A stretch of DNA of 64,000 bases from Larkinella terrae (GTDB lineage Bacteria; Bacteroidota; Bacteroidia; Cytophagales; Spirosomataceae). The position numbers and the translations under genes are program-made. Positions 1 through 7,562 of the stretch are shown here, piece by piece. How positions within the stretch are numbered: position 1 is the stretch's first letter; the number at the start of each line of letters is the position of its first letter. The notes below the pieces were generated by a model, which had not been told where the DNA came from, searched no databases, and saw only the letters and a list, made by a program, of their open reading frames with translations. The stretch covers positions 330,448-394,447 of the forward strand of contig NZ_WJXZ01000014.1 in assembly GCF_009668025.1 (NCBI RefSeq), in the 5' to 3' direction.

Positions 1-283
1 CGACGGTCCCGAAAGCCCGCCAGAGCAAAACCGCCCCAATCGCCTGCCAACCGATAACCCCCGCGAAGAAAATGCCTGCCAGCCACGACGGCGGGTGGTA
101 AATGCCGACCACCGAACGCACCATCTCGTAATTCCCCGAAACAAAAATCCAGTTGGCTGGCAGCCAGCCCAGCACCTTGAGCGCATCGCCGGTATTGCTG
201 CACAGGACAATCGAGAAATAACCCGCCCAGAAAAAGAGTAAAACCGCCTGAATCCGACGGCCTGGAAGACTTTCCTTATCCAT
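1..283 (-). CDS. Hypothetical membrane protein, C-terminus cut by window edge
   Basis: An open minus-strand frame starts at the ATG at 281-283 (MDKESLPGRRIQAVLLFF...) and runs off the left edge after 94 codons. It is strongly hydrophobic: one membrane segment at about residues 12-30 and another at about 68-90, separated by a short stretch rich in Trp, Tyr and Pro. It begins 10 bp after the stop of the hydrolase on the same strand, so the two are probably co-transcribed. I do not recognise the family and the missing C-terminus prevents assignment. Confidence 0.6.
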   Translation of the reverse strand, partial: MDKESLPGRRIQAVLLFFWAGYFSIVLCSNTGDALKVLGWLPANWIFVSGNYEMVRSVVGIYHPPSWLAGIFFAGVIGWQAIGAVLLWRAFGTV

Positions 284-293
284 TGTTAATTCT

Positions 294-1529
294 TCATTTA
301 ATCAGAAAAGGACTGGAGACCGACACATTCCGGTGGTCTTTCAGGTAGAAAAAACCGTATTTGAATCCTTCTTTCGGCATCGGACTGGTGGCGGTTTGGG
401 TGATCGGATCGATCATTGCCTTCTGTTTCGACCAGTTTCGCTGCTCGTTTAGCGAGGTGGTGTCAGCGGAATAATGAAATTCGGCGTTCAGAAGCGAAAC
501 CGGTGACTGATACGAAAAACGGAGCGTGGAATCCTGAACCGTAATCGGTCCGACCTGCACCAGCGGAACGTTCCCGTTCAGGATGCTTTCAAAGAAATAC
601 CGGATTTCGTGCGGAACCCAGCCCGCTTCGTGACCGTGCGCCATGTTCGGAATCAGGCATATTGTCCGTTGGTTCGGAGCAATCAGGCTGTAGGTTTTGT
701 GGTAAGGAACGACGTTGTAAAACCGGTCTTTGTTGCCGTTTACGAACAGAAACTGCGGTTTGGCAAACGGCAGATAAACCGACGGATCAAAATACTTCAT
801 CCATCTTCGGTGGCTGCCCGCCGAAAGCTTCTCGATCGGAACTTTGAAAATATCGGATTCGTCGTAAAACGCGCAGCCATACACCGGCGCAGCCGCCTTA
901 AACCGGTTGTCGAGACTGGCAACGAGGCAGGTCAGGTAACCACCCCAGCTAATGCCGGTTACCGCAGTTTTGGTCGCATCGACTTCGGGGAAACTCAGTA
1001 GGAGGGAGTGCGCCAGAATAGCCGCTGAAACCGCCTGATAGGTCCACATATCCCGGAGATCGGCTTTTTCCAGCTTCGAGAATTTATCGACATCGCCCTG
1101 ATTGGGTCCGGCCTGAGCGAGCGGTTTTCCGGTGGCATCTTTCCCGGCCAGGTCCATCGCAATGGCGGCATAGCCGTCGGCGGCCCATTTTTCCACCCAT
1201 TCCCTGAACGCTTTTCCGCCCCCGCCGTGGATCAGCACCACGCCCGGAAACGTCCGTTTGCTGGCCGGTTTTCCGCGGATCAGGTCGGGGTTGGAATAAT
1301 ACGCAAAAACCTGCGTTGGCTTTCCTTCGTAATCGACGCCTTTGTACAGCAGCGGACGCACGGTTCCGGTTTGGCTGAGCCACTCGACGGCCGGGGCTTT
1401 GCTCAGGGCGTTCAGATCCCACAGCAACGAATCGACTTTGACGACGCTGGCGTCGATGCGGGGAACGGTTTTCTTTTGGGCAAAACCCGCCGTTAGACCG
1501 AGCAGGAGAACGAAAAGCAAAGGTTTCAT
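294..1529 (-). CDS. Secreted alpha/beta hydrolase (prolyl oligopeptidase/acetyl-xylan-esterase-like)
   Basis: I chose the ATG at 1529 (411 aa) over the longer frame to 1571 because it gives a clean signal peptide, MKPLLFVLLLGLTAGFAQ. The fold is visible: the oxyanion strand region VVLIHGGGG at about 98-105, the nucleophile elbow GISWGG with Ser194, a probable acid Asp268 in NGNKDRF, and a His in NMAHGH (298 or 300). This order matches serine hydrolases of the dienelactone hydrolase/acetyl-xylan-esterase clan. The substrate cannot be read from sequence; an ester of a sugar or peptide in the periplasm is likely. The roughly 80 residues after the His look like a small C-terminal beta domain. It is transcribed away from the permease array and shares its upstream region with the first PadR gene. 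Confidence 0.85.
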   Translation of the reverse strand: MKPLLFVLLLGLTAGFAQKKTVPRIDASVVKVDSLLWDLNALSKAPAVEWLSQTGTVRPLLYKGVDYEGKPTQVFAYYSNPDLIRGKPASKRTFPGVVLIHGGGGKAFREWVEKWAADGYAAIAMDLAGKDATGKPLAQAGPNQGDVDKFSKLEKADLRDMWTYQAVSAAILAHSLLLSFPEVDATKTAVTGISWGGYLTCLVASLDNRFKAAAPVYGCAFYDESDIFKVPIEKLSAGSHRRWMKYFDPSVYLPFAKPQFLFVNGNKDRFYNVVPYHKTYSLIAPNQRTICLIPNMAHGHEAGWVPHEIRYFFESILNGNVPLVQVGPITVQDSTLRFSYQSPVSLLNAEFHYSADTTSLNEQRNWSKQKAMIDPITQTATSPMPKEGFKYGFFYLKDHRNVSVSSPFLIK

Positions 1530-1613
1530 CAGGAAAAGCAGGGGACGGTTTAGGAATGGGCGAAAATACACAAATCCCGGCGGGTTTTACGGGAAAGCCC
1601 ATGAAAATCATCC

Positions 1614-1650
1614 TGTTCACAAGCGGACAGCAACTGTCCGATTCCGTACA
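1614..1650 (+). promoter_or_regulatory. Tandem TGTCC-N6-GGACA-type enhancer sites upstream of PadR 1
   Basis: Two 16-bp imperfect palindromes, TGTTCACAAGCGGACA (1614-1629) and TGTCCGATTCCGTACA (1635-1650), are separated by 5 bp, so their starts lie 21 bp apart (two helical turns). The same arrangement recurs before five other units in the array. The right edge is 56 bp before the GG of the -24/-12 element. I infer binding by a sigma54 activator; the regulator is not in the window. Confidence 0.7.
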
Positions 1651-1660
1651 GTGCCTTTTC

Positions 1661-1700
1661 GGAAAAACAGCTAAAATGGCTGTTAAAAGCCGGTTTTTCC
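1661..1700 (+). repeat. Nested hairpin between enhancer and promoter
   Basis: GGAAAAAC (1661-1668) pairs with GTTTTTCC (1693-1700), and inside it AACAGC pairs with GCTGTT. It fills the space between the palindromic sites and the -24/-12 element. It could help DNA looping or end stray upstream transcription; the sequence does not decide. Confidence 0.45.
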
Positions 1701-1703
1701 AAG

Positions 1704-1720
1704 TTGGCAAGGCATTTGAT
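1704..1720 (+). promoter_or_regulatory. Sigma54-type -24/-12 promoter for block A
   Basis: TTGGCAAGGCATTTGAT has GG at 1706-1707 and the -12 G at 1718, the exact 12-bp spacing required by sigma54. The -24 half is good (TTGGCA); the -12 half reads TTTGA instead of the usual TTTGC. Predicted transcription start is about 1730, which supports the ATG at 1748 over the TTG at 1739. Confidence 0.6.
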
Positions 1721-1747
1721 CAGCAAAAATAGAACTAATTGATAGCG

Positions 1748-2086
1748 ATGAAACGAGGCTATTTAGGCGAGTTTGAAGAAATCGTACTGCTGACGGTAGC
1801 CGTCATGGAGGGAGGAGCGTATGGGGTTGCCGTCACGCACGAGATCGCGGAACAAACCGGGCGGTCGGTGCGGCTGAATCAGGTCCACGCGGCTCTCGAA
1901 CGGCTGGAAGACAAAGGCATGCTGAAATCGGAGATGGGCGAGCCCACCGCCGAGCGGGGTGGTCGCCGGAAACGGCTGTTCACGACCACGGCCTATGGTC
2001 GCCGGACGTTGCAGGAAATTCAGGAAGTACGCGAAAGTTTCTGGGCCAAATTACTGAATCCGTTCCGGCCCGCGACGAGCCTTTGA
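1748..2086 (+). CDS. PadR-family transcriptional regulator (block A)
   Basis: A 112-aa winged-helix protein of the short PadR class. After MKRGYLGEFEEIVLL comes the first helix, then a recognition region around residues 35-55 (RLNQVHAALERLEDKG) and a basic wing, TAERGGRRKRLF, at about 66-77. The C-terminal helix is short, so dimerisation through it would be minimal. It is the first gene of the transcript that continues into eight permeases. PadR regulators usually repress adjacent membrane or transport genes in response to a ligand; pairing with the permease prefix domain is my inference. It is closely related to the second PadR at 30332. Confidence 0.9.
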   Translation: MKRGYLGEFEEIVLLTVAVMEGGAYGVAVTHEIAEQTGRSVRLNQVHAALERLEDKGMLKSEMGEPTAERGGRRKRLFTTTAYGRRTLQEIQEVRESFWAKLLNPFRPATSL

Positions 2087-2090
2087 GAAA

Positions 2091-2159
2091 TGAACAATTA
2101 ACAATGAATGTTGGACGCCGGCAGCGCCTGTTCATTGTACATTATTAATTATTCATTCA
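2091..2159 (+). repeat. Intergenic inverted repeat, TGAACAATTAAC family
   Basis: The left arm TGAACAATTAACAATGAAT (2091-2109) pairs with the right arm from 2131 to 2159. The loop carries the sequence GGCAGCGCCTG, also found in the copies before the second, third, fourth and eighth permeases, with one change before the fifth. The right arm stops 7 bp before the next ATG. Confidence 0.75.
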
Positions 2160-2165
2160 AAAAAT

Positions 2166-4784
2166 ATGAACCCGCCCCGACACGCCGACCGCCTTTTGCA
2201 ACTTTTCTGTGCTCCACACCGGCTGGAGGAGATTCAGGGGGATTTGCACGAAGAGTTTCGGTATCAGGTTCGGCGGGTGGGGGTGCAGAAGGCAAAGTGG
2301 CGGTATTGGTGGGACATTGTAGGTTTTCTGAAACCCCGGGCTGGATGGCCATTCGCCATCAAACGCCGAAAACATTCAACAACGAATCAAATGAACGCAA
2401 CCATGATCAGTAACTATTTCAAAATTGCCCGTCGGAATCTGATTCGCAACAAGGCTTTTTCGGGGCTGAACATCGCCGGTCTGGCGCTGGGCATGGCCTG
2501 TAGCCTGCTGATTATGTTGTCGGTGCAGGACGAACGGAGCGTGGACGGTTTTCACGCAAACGGCAGTCGGCTCTATCAGGTTTACGAACGCTCGTCCTAC
2601 GACGGCAAGGTGGAGGCCAGTTACACAACGCAGGGTTTGCTGGCCGACGAACTGAAACGCGTCATTCCCGAGATTGAATTCGCCAGCAGTTACGAAGGAA
2701 ACCACCTGTATCACTCGACGTTTGAGGTGGGCGAAAAGATCAATAAAGTGGAAGGCACGTACGCCGGAGCCGATTTTTTCCGGATGTTCAGCTACCCGCT
2801 GGTACAGGGAACGCCCGAAACAGCCTTGAACACGCCCATCGGCATTGCCATTTCCCGGAAAATAGCGGAACAGTTTTTTGGGAGCCCGGAAAAAGCCGTT
2901 GGCAAAGCCATTCGGTACGAAAACCGGGAAGATTTGATCGTCACGGCGGTTTTCGAAAATGTTCCGGCCAATTCGTCCCAGCAGTTCGATTTTCTGCGCA
3001 GTTGGCAGGCGTATGTGAAAGAAAACCAGTGGGTTACCAACTGGTCAAATACCAGCCCGCATACGCTGGTGCAACTGCGCCCGGCGGCTGATCCCGCCAA
3101 AGTGGAAGCCAAAATCAAGGACTTTATTTATCGCTATAAACCAAAAGATCAGGGTTCGCTGGTTGAACTGGCTTTGCAGCCGTACCCGGAAAAATATTTG
3201 CATTCGACGTTTAAAAACGGCCAGATCGACGGCGGGCGGATCGAATACGTCCGGCTTTTCAGCTTCGTAGCGGTTTTTATCCTGCTGATTGCCTGCATCA
3301 ATTTCATGAATCTGGCCACGGCGCGGTCGACGAAGCGGGCCAAGGAAGTGGGCGTTCGGAAGGTGGTTGGTGCCGCTCGGACGGCGCTGATGGGGCAGTT
3401 TCTGGGCGAGGCCCTGTTGCTGACCTCCGTCTCGATCATCCTGGCCGTGGGGCTGGTTGCGCTGCTCTTACCGGTTTTCAATACGCTCACTGAAAAACAC
3501 CTGGTTTTGCCGGTTGAACAACCGGTTTTCTGGGCCAGTTTGCTGGGATTGGTCGCGCTGACCGGTTTTGTTGCGGGCAGTTACCCCGCCCTTTTCCTTT
3601 CCTCGCTCAATCCGATCCGGGTGCTGAAAGGGAGCCTGAAATTCAGCGGTGGGGCTACGTTTTTCCGGAAAAGCCTGGTGGTTTTTCAGTTCTCGCTGTC
3701 GATTATACTCATCGTGGGCATGATTGTGATGTACCGCCAGATGCAGTTCATCCAGACCAAAAACCTCGGCTATGACCGCGAAAACCTCGTTTACATTCCA
3801 ATTGAGGGCGATCTGATCCAGAAATACAATCTTTTTAAGGAAGAGTCGGGCCGGATTCCGGGCGTACGGTCGGTTTCCCGGATGCGCAATTCGCCGACCG
3901 TCAATGATCACGGCGTCAGCGACATCAGCTGGTCGGGCAAGGACCCCAACGTGGCGGTGTCGTTTTCCGATGAACTGGTTGGGTTTGATTTTGTGAAAAC
4001 CATGAACCTGAAACTGAAGGAAGGACGCGATTTCTCGAAAGAATTCGGCGCCGATTCGGTCAGTTATTCCGGTTTTCTGCTGAACGAAACCGCCCTGAAG
4101 AAAATCGGCTACCAGAACCCGATTGGAAAACCGCTGTGGTGGGGCGGTCGGCAGGGAACGATCATCGGGATTGTGCAGGATTTCCATTTCAATTCGATGC
4201 ACGAAGCCATTCAGCCGCTGGTGATCCGGCTGGATGAAACCAAACCGTACGGCACCATTCTGGTCCGGACCGAAGCCGGTAAGACCCGGGAAGCGCTGGC
4301 CGGGCTGGAAAAAACCGCCAAGGAACTGAATCCGAATTTTCCGTTCACCTACCAGTTTTCCGATCAGGAATACGCCAAGCTGTACAAAAGCGAGCAGATT
4401 GTGAGTCAGTTAGCAAATGCCTTTGCGGTTTTGGCCATTTTCATTTCGTGCCTCGGATTGTTCGGCCTGGCGGCTTTTACCGCCGAACAGCGGACCAAAG
4501 AGATCGGCGTTCGGAAAGCCCTGGGCGCGTCGGTCGCCAGCGTGGTTGCGTTGCTTTCGCAGGATTTCCTGAAACTCGTTGTCATCGCCATTCTGATTGC
4601 CTCGCCTTTGTCGTGGTACGCCATGAACCGCTGGCTCGACGGGTTTGCCTATAAAATCGACATCGGATGGTGGGTTTTTGCCCTCGCCGGTTTCCTCGCC
4701 ATCAGCATCGCCCTGCTGACGGTGAGCTTCCAAAGCATCAAAGCCGCGCTGGTGAATCCGGTGAAGTCACTTCGTTCCGAATGA
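2166..4784 (+). CDS. MacB/FtsX-type ABC permease with HEEF prefix, paralogue 1
   Basis: 872 aa. Residues 1-70 are a soluble prefix with the core EEIQGDLHEEF; residue 80 (MISNYFKIARRN) begins the permease proper. Expected topology is four plus four membrane helices: TM1 at about 100-122, a MacB-type periplasmic domain, the first FtsX block around 360-475 (ACINFMNLATARS at 375, then KEVGVRKVVGA), TM5 at about 505-527, a second periplasmic domain, and a second FtsX block from 745 to the end (KEIGVRKALGAS at 778). The tail NPVKSLRSE is shared by nearly every paralogue. There is no nucleotide-binding domain, so an ATPase must come from elsewhere. The closest relative in the window is paralogue 4, with which it shares a 77-bp identical tract. 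The start follows an A-rich leader, 79 bp after the PadR stop. Confidence 0.93.
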   Translation: MNPPRHADRLLQLFCAPHRLEEIQGDLHEEFRYQVRRVGVQKAKWRYWWDIVGFLKPRAGWPFAIKRRKHSTTNQMNATMISNYFKIARRNLIRNKAFSGLNIAGLALGMACSLLIMLSVQDERSVDGFHANGSRLYQVYERSSYDGKVEASYTTQGLLADELKRVIPEIEFASSYEGNHLYHSTFEVGEKINKVEGTYAGADFFRMFSYPLVQGTPETALNTPIGIAISRKIAEQFFGSPEKAVGKAIRYENREDLIVTAVFENVPANSSQQFDFLRSWQAYVKENQWVTNWSNTSPHTLVQLRPAADPAKVEAKIKDFIYRYKPKDQGSLVELALQPYPEKYLHSTFKNGQIDGGRIEYVRLFSFVAVFILLIACINFMNLATARSTKRAKEVGVRKVVGAARTALMGQFLGEALLLTSVSIILAVGLVALLLPVFNTLTEKHLVLPVEQPVFWASLLGLVALTGFVAGSYPALFLSSLNPIRVLKGSLKFSGGATFFRKSLVVFQFSLSIILIVGMIVMYRQMQFIQTKNLGYDRENLVYIPIEGDLIQKYNLFKEESGRIPGVRSVSRMRNSPTVNDHGVSDISWSGKDPNVAVSFSDELVGFDFVKTMNLKLKEGRDFSKEFGADSVSYSGFLLNETALKKIGYQNPIGKPLWWGGRQGTIIGIVQDFHFNSMHEAIQPLVIRLDETKPYGTILVRTEAGKTREALAGLEKTAKELNPNFPFTYQFSDQEYAKLYKSEQIVSQLANAFAVLAIFISCLGLFGLAAFTAEQRTKEIGVRKALGASVASVVALLSQDFLKLVVIAILIASPLSWYAMNRWLDGFAYKIDIGWWVFALAGFLAISIALLTVSFQSIKAALVNPVKSLRSE

Positions 4785-4857
4785 ACAATGACCAATTAAC
4801 AATGCATGTTGGCCATCGGCAGCGCCTGTTCATTATTCATTGTTAATTGTTCATTCA
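4782..4857 (+). repeat. Intergenic inverted repeat, TGAACAATTAAC family
   Basis: The left arm begins with the TGA stop of paralogue 1 itself (4782) and the right arm (4829-4857) ends 5 bp before the ATG of paralogue 2. The loop contains ATCGGCAGCGCCTG. The copy at 7482-7557 is identical. Confidence 0.75.
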
Positions 4858-4862
4858 AAAAA

Positions 4863-7484
4863 ATGAAACCGCCCCGCTTCGCCGACCATCTTCTCAAACG
4901 CTTCTGCTCCCCCGACCACCTGGAGGAGGTGTTAGGGGATTTGCACGAGGAGTTTGCGTATCAGCTTCGGCGGGGGAGCGAGTGGCGGGCGAGGGGGCGG
5001 TATTGGTGGGATGTGCTGGGATTTGTGCTATCGTTTGCGCTTAAAAGAAGATCAACTGAGTATTCAACAACGCATCTAACGAACCCGATGATGATTCGAA
5101 ATTACTTCAAAATTGCCTCTAGGAATCTGGTTAAAAACCGGACTTACGCCTTAATTAACGTCACGGGACTGGCCCTGGGGATTGGCGCTGCGCTGTTGAT
5201 TTTTGCGCTCGTTCGTTACCATTATGCCATTGATAAACACCATCTGAAATATGAAAGTATTTACCGGGTAACGACCCAGTTTGTGACGCCTGAAGGCAAT
5301 TTTAGCATAACCGGTGTCCCTTATCAACTGGGAAAAGCCCTGAAGAACGACCATCCGGACATCGAAAATCTGGCGATGGTCGATCTATACTATGACCCGA
5401 TCGTGGCGATTCCCGCAGCCAGCGGACCCGACCGGAAATTCAAGGATGCTCACCGAATGGGGGCGTTCGTGCAGCCTTCATATTTCAAAATCTTCGATTA
5501 CGAATGGCTGGCGGGCGGCCCGACGGAACTCACGCAACCCAATACGGTGGTGGTCAGTGCTGAAAATGCCACGAAATATTTTGGTTCGACGCAGGTAATC
5601 GGGAAACTCATCAAAATCAACGCAACCCTGAACGCCCGAATTGTCGGGGTGTTTAAAGACTATCGGGATAACACCGACTTTGCCTATACCATCATGGCGT
5701 CCTGGGCCAGTCTGCCGGAATTTCGTGGCCACCCGCTGAACGAAGATTTTGACAATATTGACAGTGGTACGCAGTGCTTTGTGAGCCTGAATAACCATTT
5801 TACCCAGGCCGACTGGAATCGGCAGATGCCGGCCTTCGTAAAGAAATACAAGCCGCACGGCGTTAAGGATACCCGATTTCCGATGCAGCCCCTGCGTGAT
5901 ATTCACTTCTCAACCGATACCGGTGGAGTTAATCAGGGGTTGATCTGGTCGTTGTTTGCCATCGGTATTTTTCTGCTCATTACCGCCAGCATCAACTTTG
6001 TCAATCTGGCCACGGCGCAGGCGCTGAATCGCTCCCGGGAAGTGGGCGTCCGGAAAGTGCTGGGCAGCACCCGGGGCCAGTTATTCTGGCAATTCATCGG
6101 CGAAACCGCCTTACTGACTCTCACGTCCACGGGCATTGCACTCCTGCTTTTTCAGCTTGGCCAACAACTGGTTCAGGAGTATTTACACGGCGCCTTCCGG
6201 TTTACGTTCTATTTTGACCCCTCCGTTATTGGCTGGTTGGTACTAATGGTGGCCGGGGTGATTTTCCTGTCCGGTTTTTATCCGGCGCTGGTATTGACGG
6301 GCTTCAAACCGGCCCTGGCACTCGCCGGGCGAATCACCAGTCGGCAGGTTGGCGGTTTTTCAGTCCGCCGGAGTCTGGTCGTTGCCCAGTTTGCCATTTC
6401 GCAGATGCTGATTGTTGGTATGATCGTGGTGGCCAATCAGTTGCAATACATTCAGACGAAAGATCTCGGTTTTAGGCAAAACGCCATTCTGACGGTTCGA
6501 TTGCCGCTTTTACCCAAACAGGATATCGGCAAAATGGAGAATTTTCGTCACCGGGTCATGGCGATTCCTGAGGTGGAAAAGTTGAGTTATTCCATGAGCG
6601 GCCCACCCCAAACGGGTTGGATCAGCCAAACCATCATCAAATTTGACAACCGGCCCGAACCGGAAAAATTTACACCCCAGCAAAAGCACGTCGATGCGGC
6701 TTATGTCGATTTATATGGGTTGAAACTGGTGGCCGGGCGTAACCTTCAGCCCGCCGATACGTCCCGCGAAGCGTTGGTTAATGAAACCTTTGTCAGGCAA
6801 CTGGGCATTAGTGACCCGGCCCAGGTGGTGGGCAAAATCCTGCATTCGTCGAGAAAGCTGGAAATCGTGGGCGTGGTGAAAGACTTCAATGAGCGCGATC
6901 TGAGAAATGGAATTGGGCCGCTTTTCATGACCACCCGGGCGACTAATTATTTTATCGCGAGCCTGCAATTACACAACGGCAATTTTGAGCGGGTCATCCA
7001 CCAACTGGAAAAAGAGTATAGTCAGGTGTATCCGGACAGTTATTTCACCGCGCAATTTGTCGATGAGCAATTGCAGGAAAACTATAGCCAGGAACAAACG
7101 ATGGCCAAACTGGTCAATTTCTTCGCCGGAATCGCGGTGGTGATCGGTTGTCTGGGCCTCTACGGGCTGGTGTTGTTCATGGCCGCTCAAAAAACGAAAG
7201 AAATTGGCGTTCGGAAGGTGCTGGGAGCCAGCATCAGCAATATTCTGTGGCTGTTTGGCAAGGAGTTCGCCCGGCTGATTATCGTGGCTTTCGCGGTCGC
7301 AACGCCGGTGGCGTGGTGGGTGATGACGCACTGGTTGCAGGATTTTACCTACAAGATCGATATAGGACCCGGTATTTTCGGAATCGCCCTGCTGGCGACG
7401 GTGGTCGTAGCGGCAGTGACGGTCAGTTTCCAAAGCATCAAAGCCGCCTTGATGAATCCGGTGAAGTCACTTCGTTCCGAATGA
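4863..7484 (+). CDS. MacB/FtsX-type ABC permease with HEEF prefix, paralogue 2
   Basis: 873 aa from the ATG at 4863. The frame is open 57 bp further upstream, but that part translates the intergenic repeat, and MKPPRFADHL matches its neighbours. The prefix (1-62) reads EEVLGDLHEEF and GRYWWDVLGF. The body differs from paralogues 1 and 4: TM1 is followed by HYAIDKHHLKYESIYRV, and the first FtsX block carries TASINFVNLATAQALNRSREVG at 373. Near the end KTKEIGVRKVLGASISNILW with FGKEFARLI resembles the prefix-less paralogues 10 and 15, so this is that clade joined to a block A prefix. Its first 250 bp and the preceding spacer are about 98 percent identical to those of paralogue 3. Confidence 0.93.
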   Translation: MKPPRFADHLLKRFCSPDHLEEVLGDLHEEFAYQLRRGSEWRARGRYWWDVLGFVLSFALKRRSTEYSTTHLTNPMMIRNYFKIASRNLVKNRTYALINVTGLALGIGAALLIFALVRYHYAIDKHHLKYESIYRVTTQFVTPEGNFSITGVPYQLGKALKNDHPDIENLAMVDLYYDPIVAIPAASGPDRKFKDAHRMGAFVQPSYFKIFDYEWLAGGPTELTQPNTVVVSAENATKYFGSTQVIGKLIKINATLNARIVGVFKDYRDNTDFAYTIMASWASLPEFRGHPLNEDFDNIDSGTQCFVSLNNHFTQADWNRQMPAFVKKYKPHGVKDTRFPMQPLRDIHFSTDTGGVNQGLIWSLFAIGIFLLITASINFVNLATAQALNRSREVGVRKVLGSTRGQLFWQFIGETALLTLTSTGIALLLFQLGQQLVQEYLHGAFRFTFYFDPSVIGWLVLMVAGVIFLSGFYPALVLTGFKPALALAGRITSRQVGGFSVRRSLVVAQFAISQMLIVGMIVVANQLQYIQTKDLGFRQNAILTVRLPLLPKQDIGKMENFRHRVMAIPEVEKLSYSMSGPPQTGWISQTIIKFDNRPEPEKFTPQQKHVDAAYVDLYGLKLVAGRNLQPADTSREALVNETFVRQLGISDPAQVVGKILHSSRKLEIVGVVKDFNERDLRNGIGPLFMTTRATNYFIASLQLHNGNFERVIHQLEKEYSQVYPDSYFTAQFVDEQLQENYSQEQTMAKLVNFFAGIAVVIGCLGLYGLVLFMAAQKTKEIGVRKVLGASISNILWLFGKEFARLIIVAFAVATPVAWWVMTHWLQDFTYKIDIGPGIFGIALLATVVVAAVTVSFQSIKAALMNPVKSLRSE

Positions 7485-7557
7485 ACAATGACCAATTAAC
7501 AATGCATGTTGGCCATCGGCAGCGCCTGTTCATTATTCATTGTTAATTGTTCATTCA
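7482..7557 (+). repeat. Intergenic inverted repeat, TGAACAATTAAC family
   Basis: A base-for-base copy of the element at 4782-4857, again starting in the upstream stop codon and ending 5 bp before the next ATG. Confidence 0.75.
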
Positions 7558-7562
7558 AAAAA

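Noticed and set aside
1739-1747. TTG start of PadR 1
   Set aside because: It adds only MIA, and the ATG at 1748 gives the MKR start shared with the second PadR.
4806-4862. Longer N-termini such as MLAIGSACSLF for paralogues 2, 3, 4 and 8
   Set aside because: The extra residues only translate the intergenic inverted repeat and differ with it; the MKPPR start is conserved and follows an A-rich leader.
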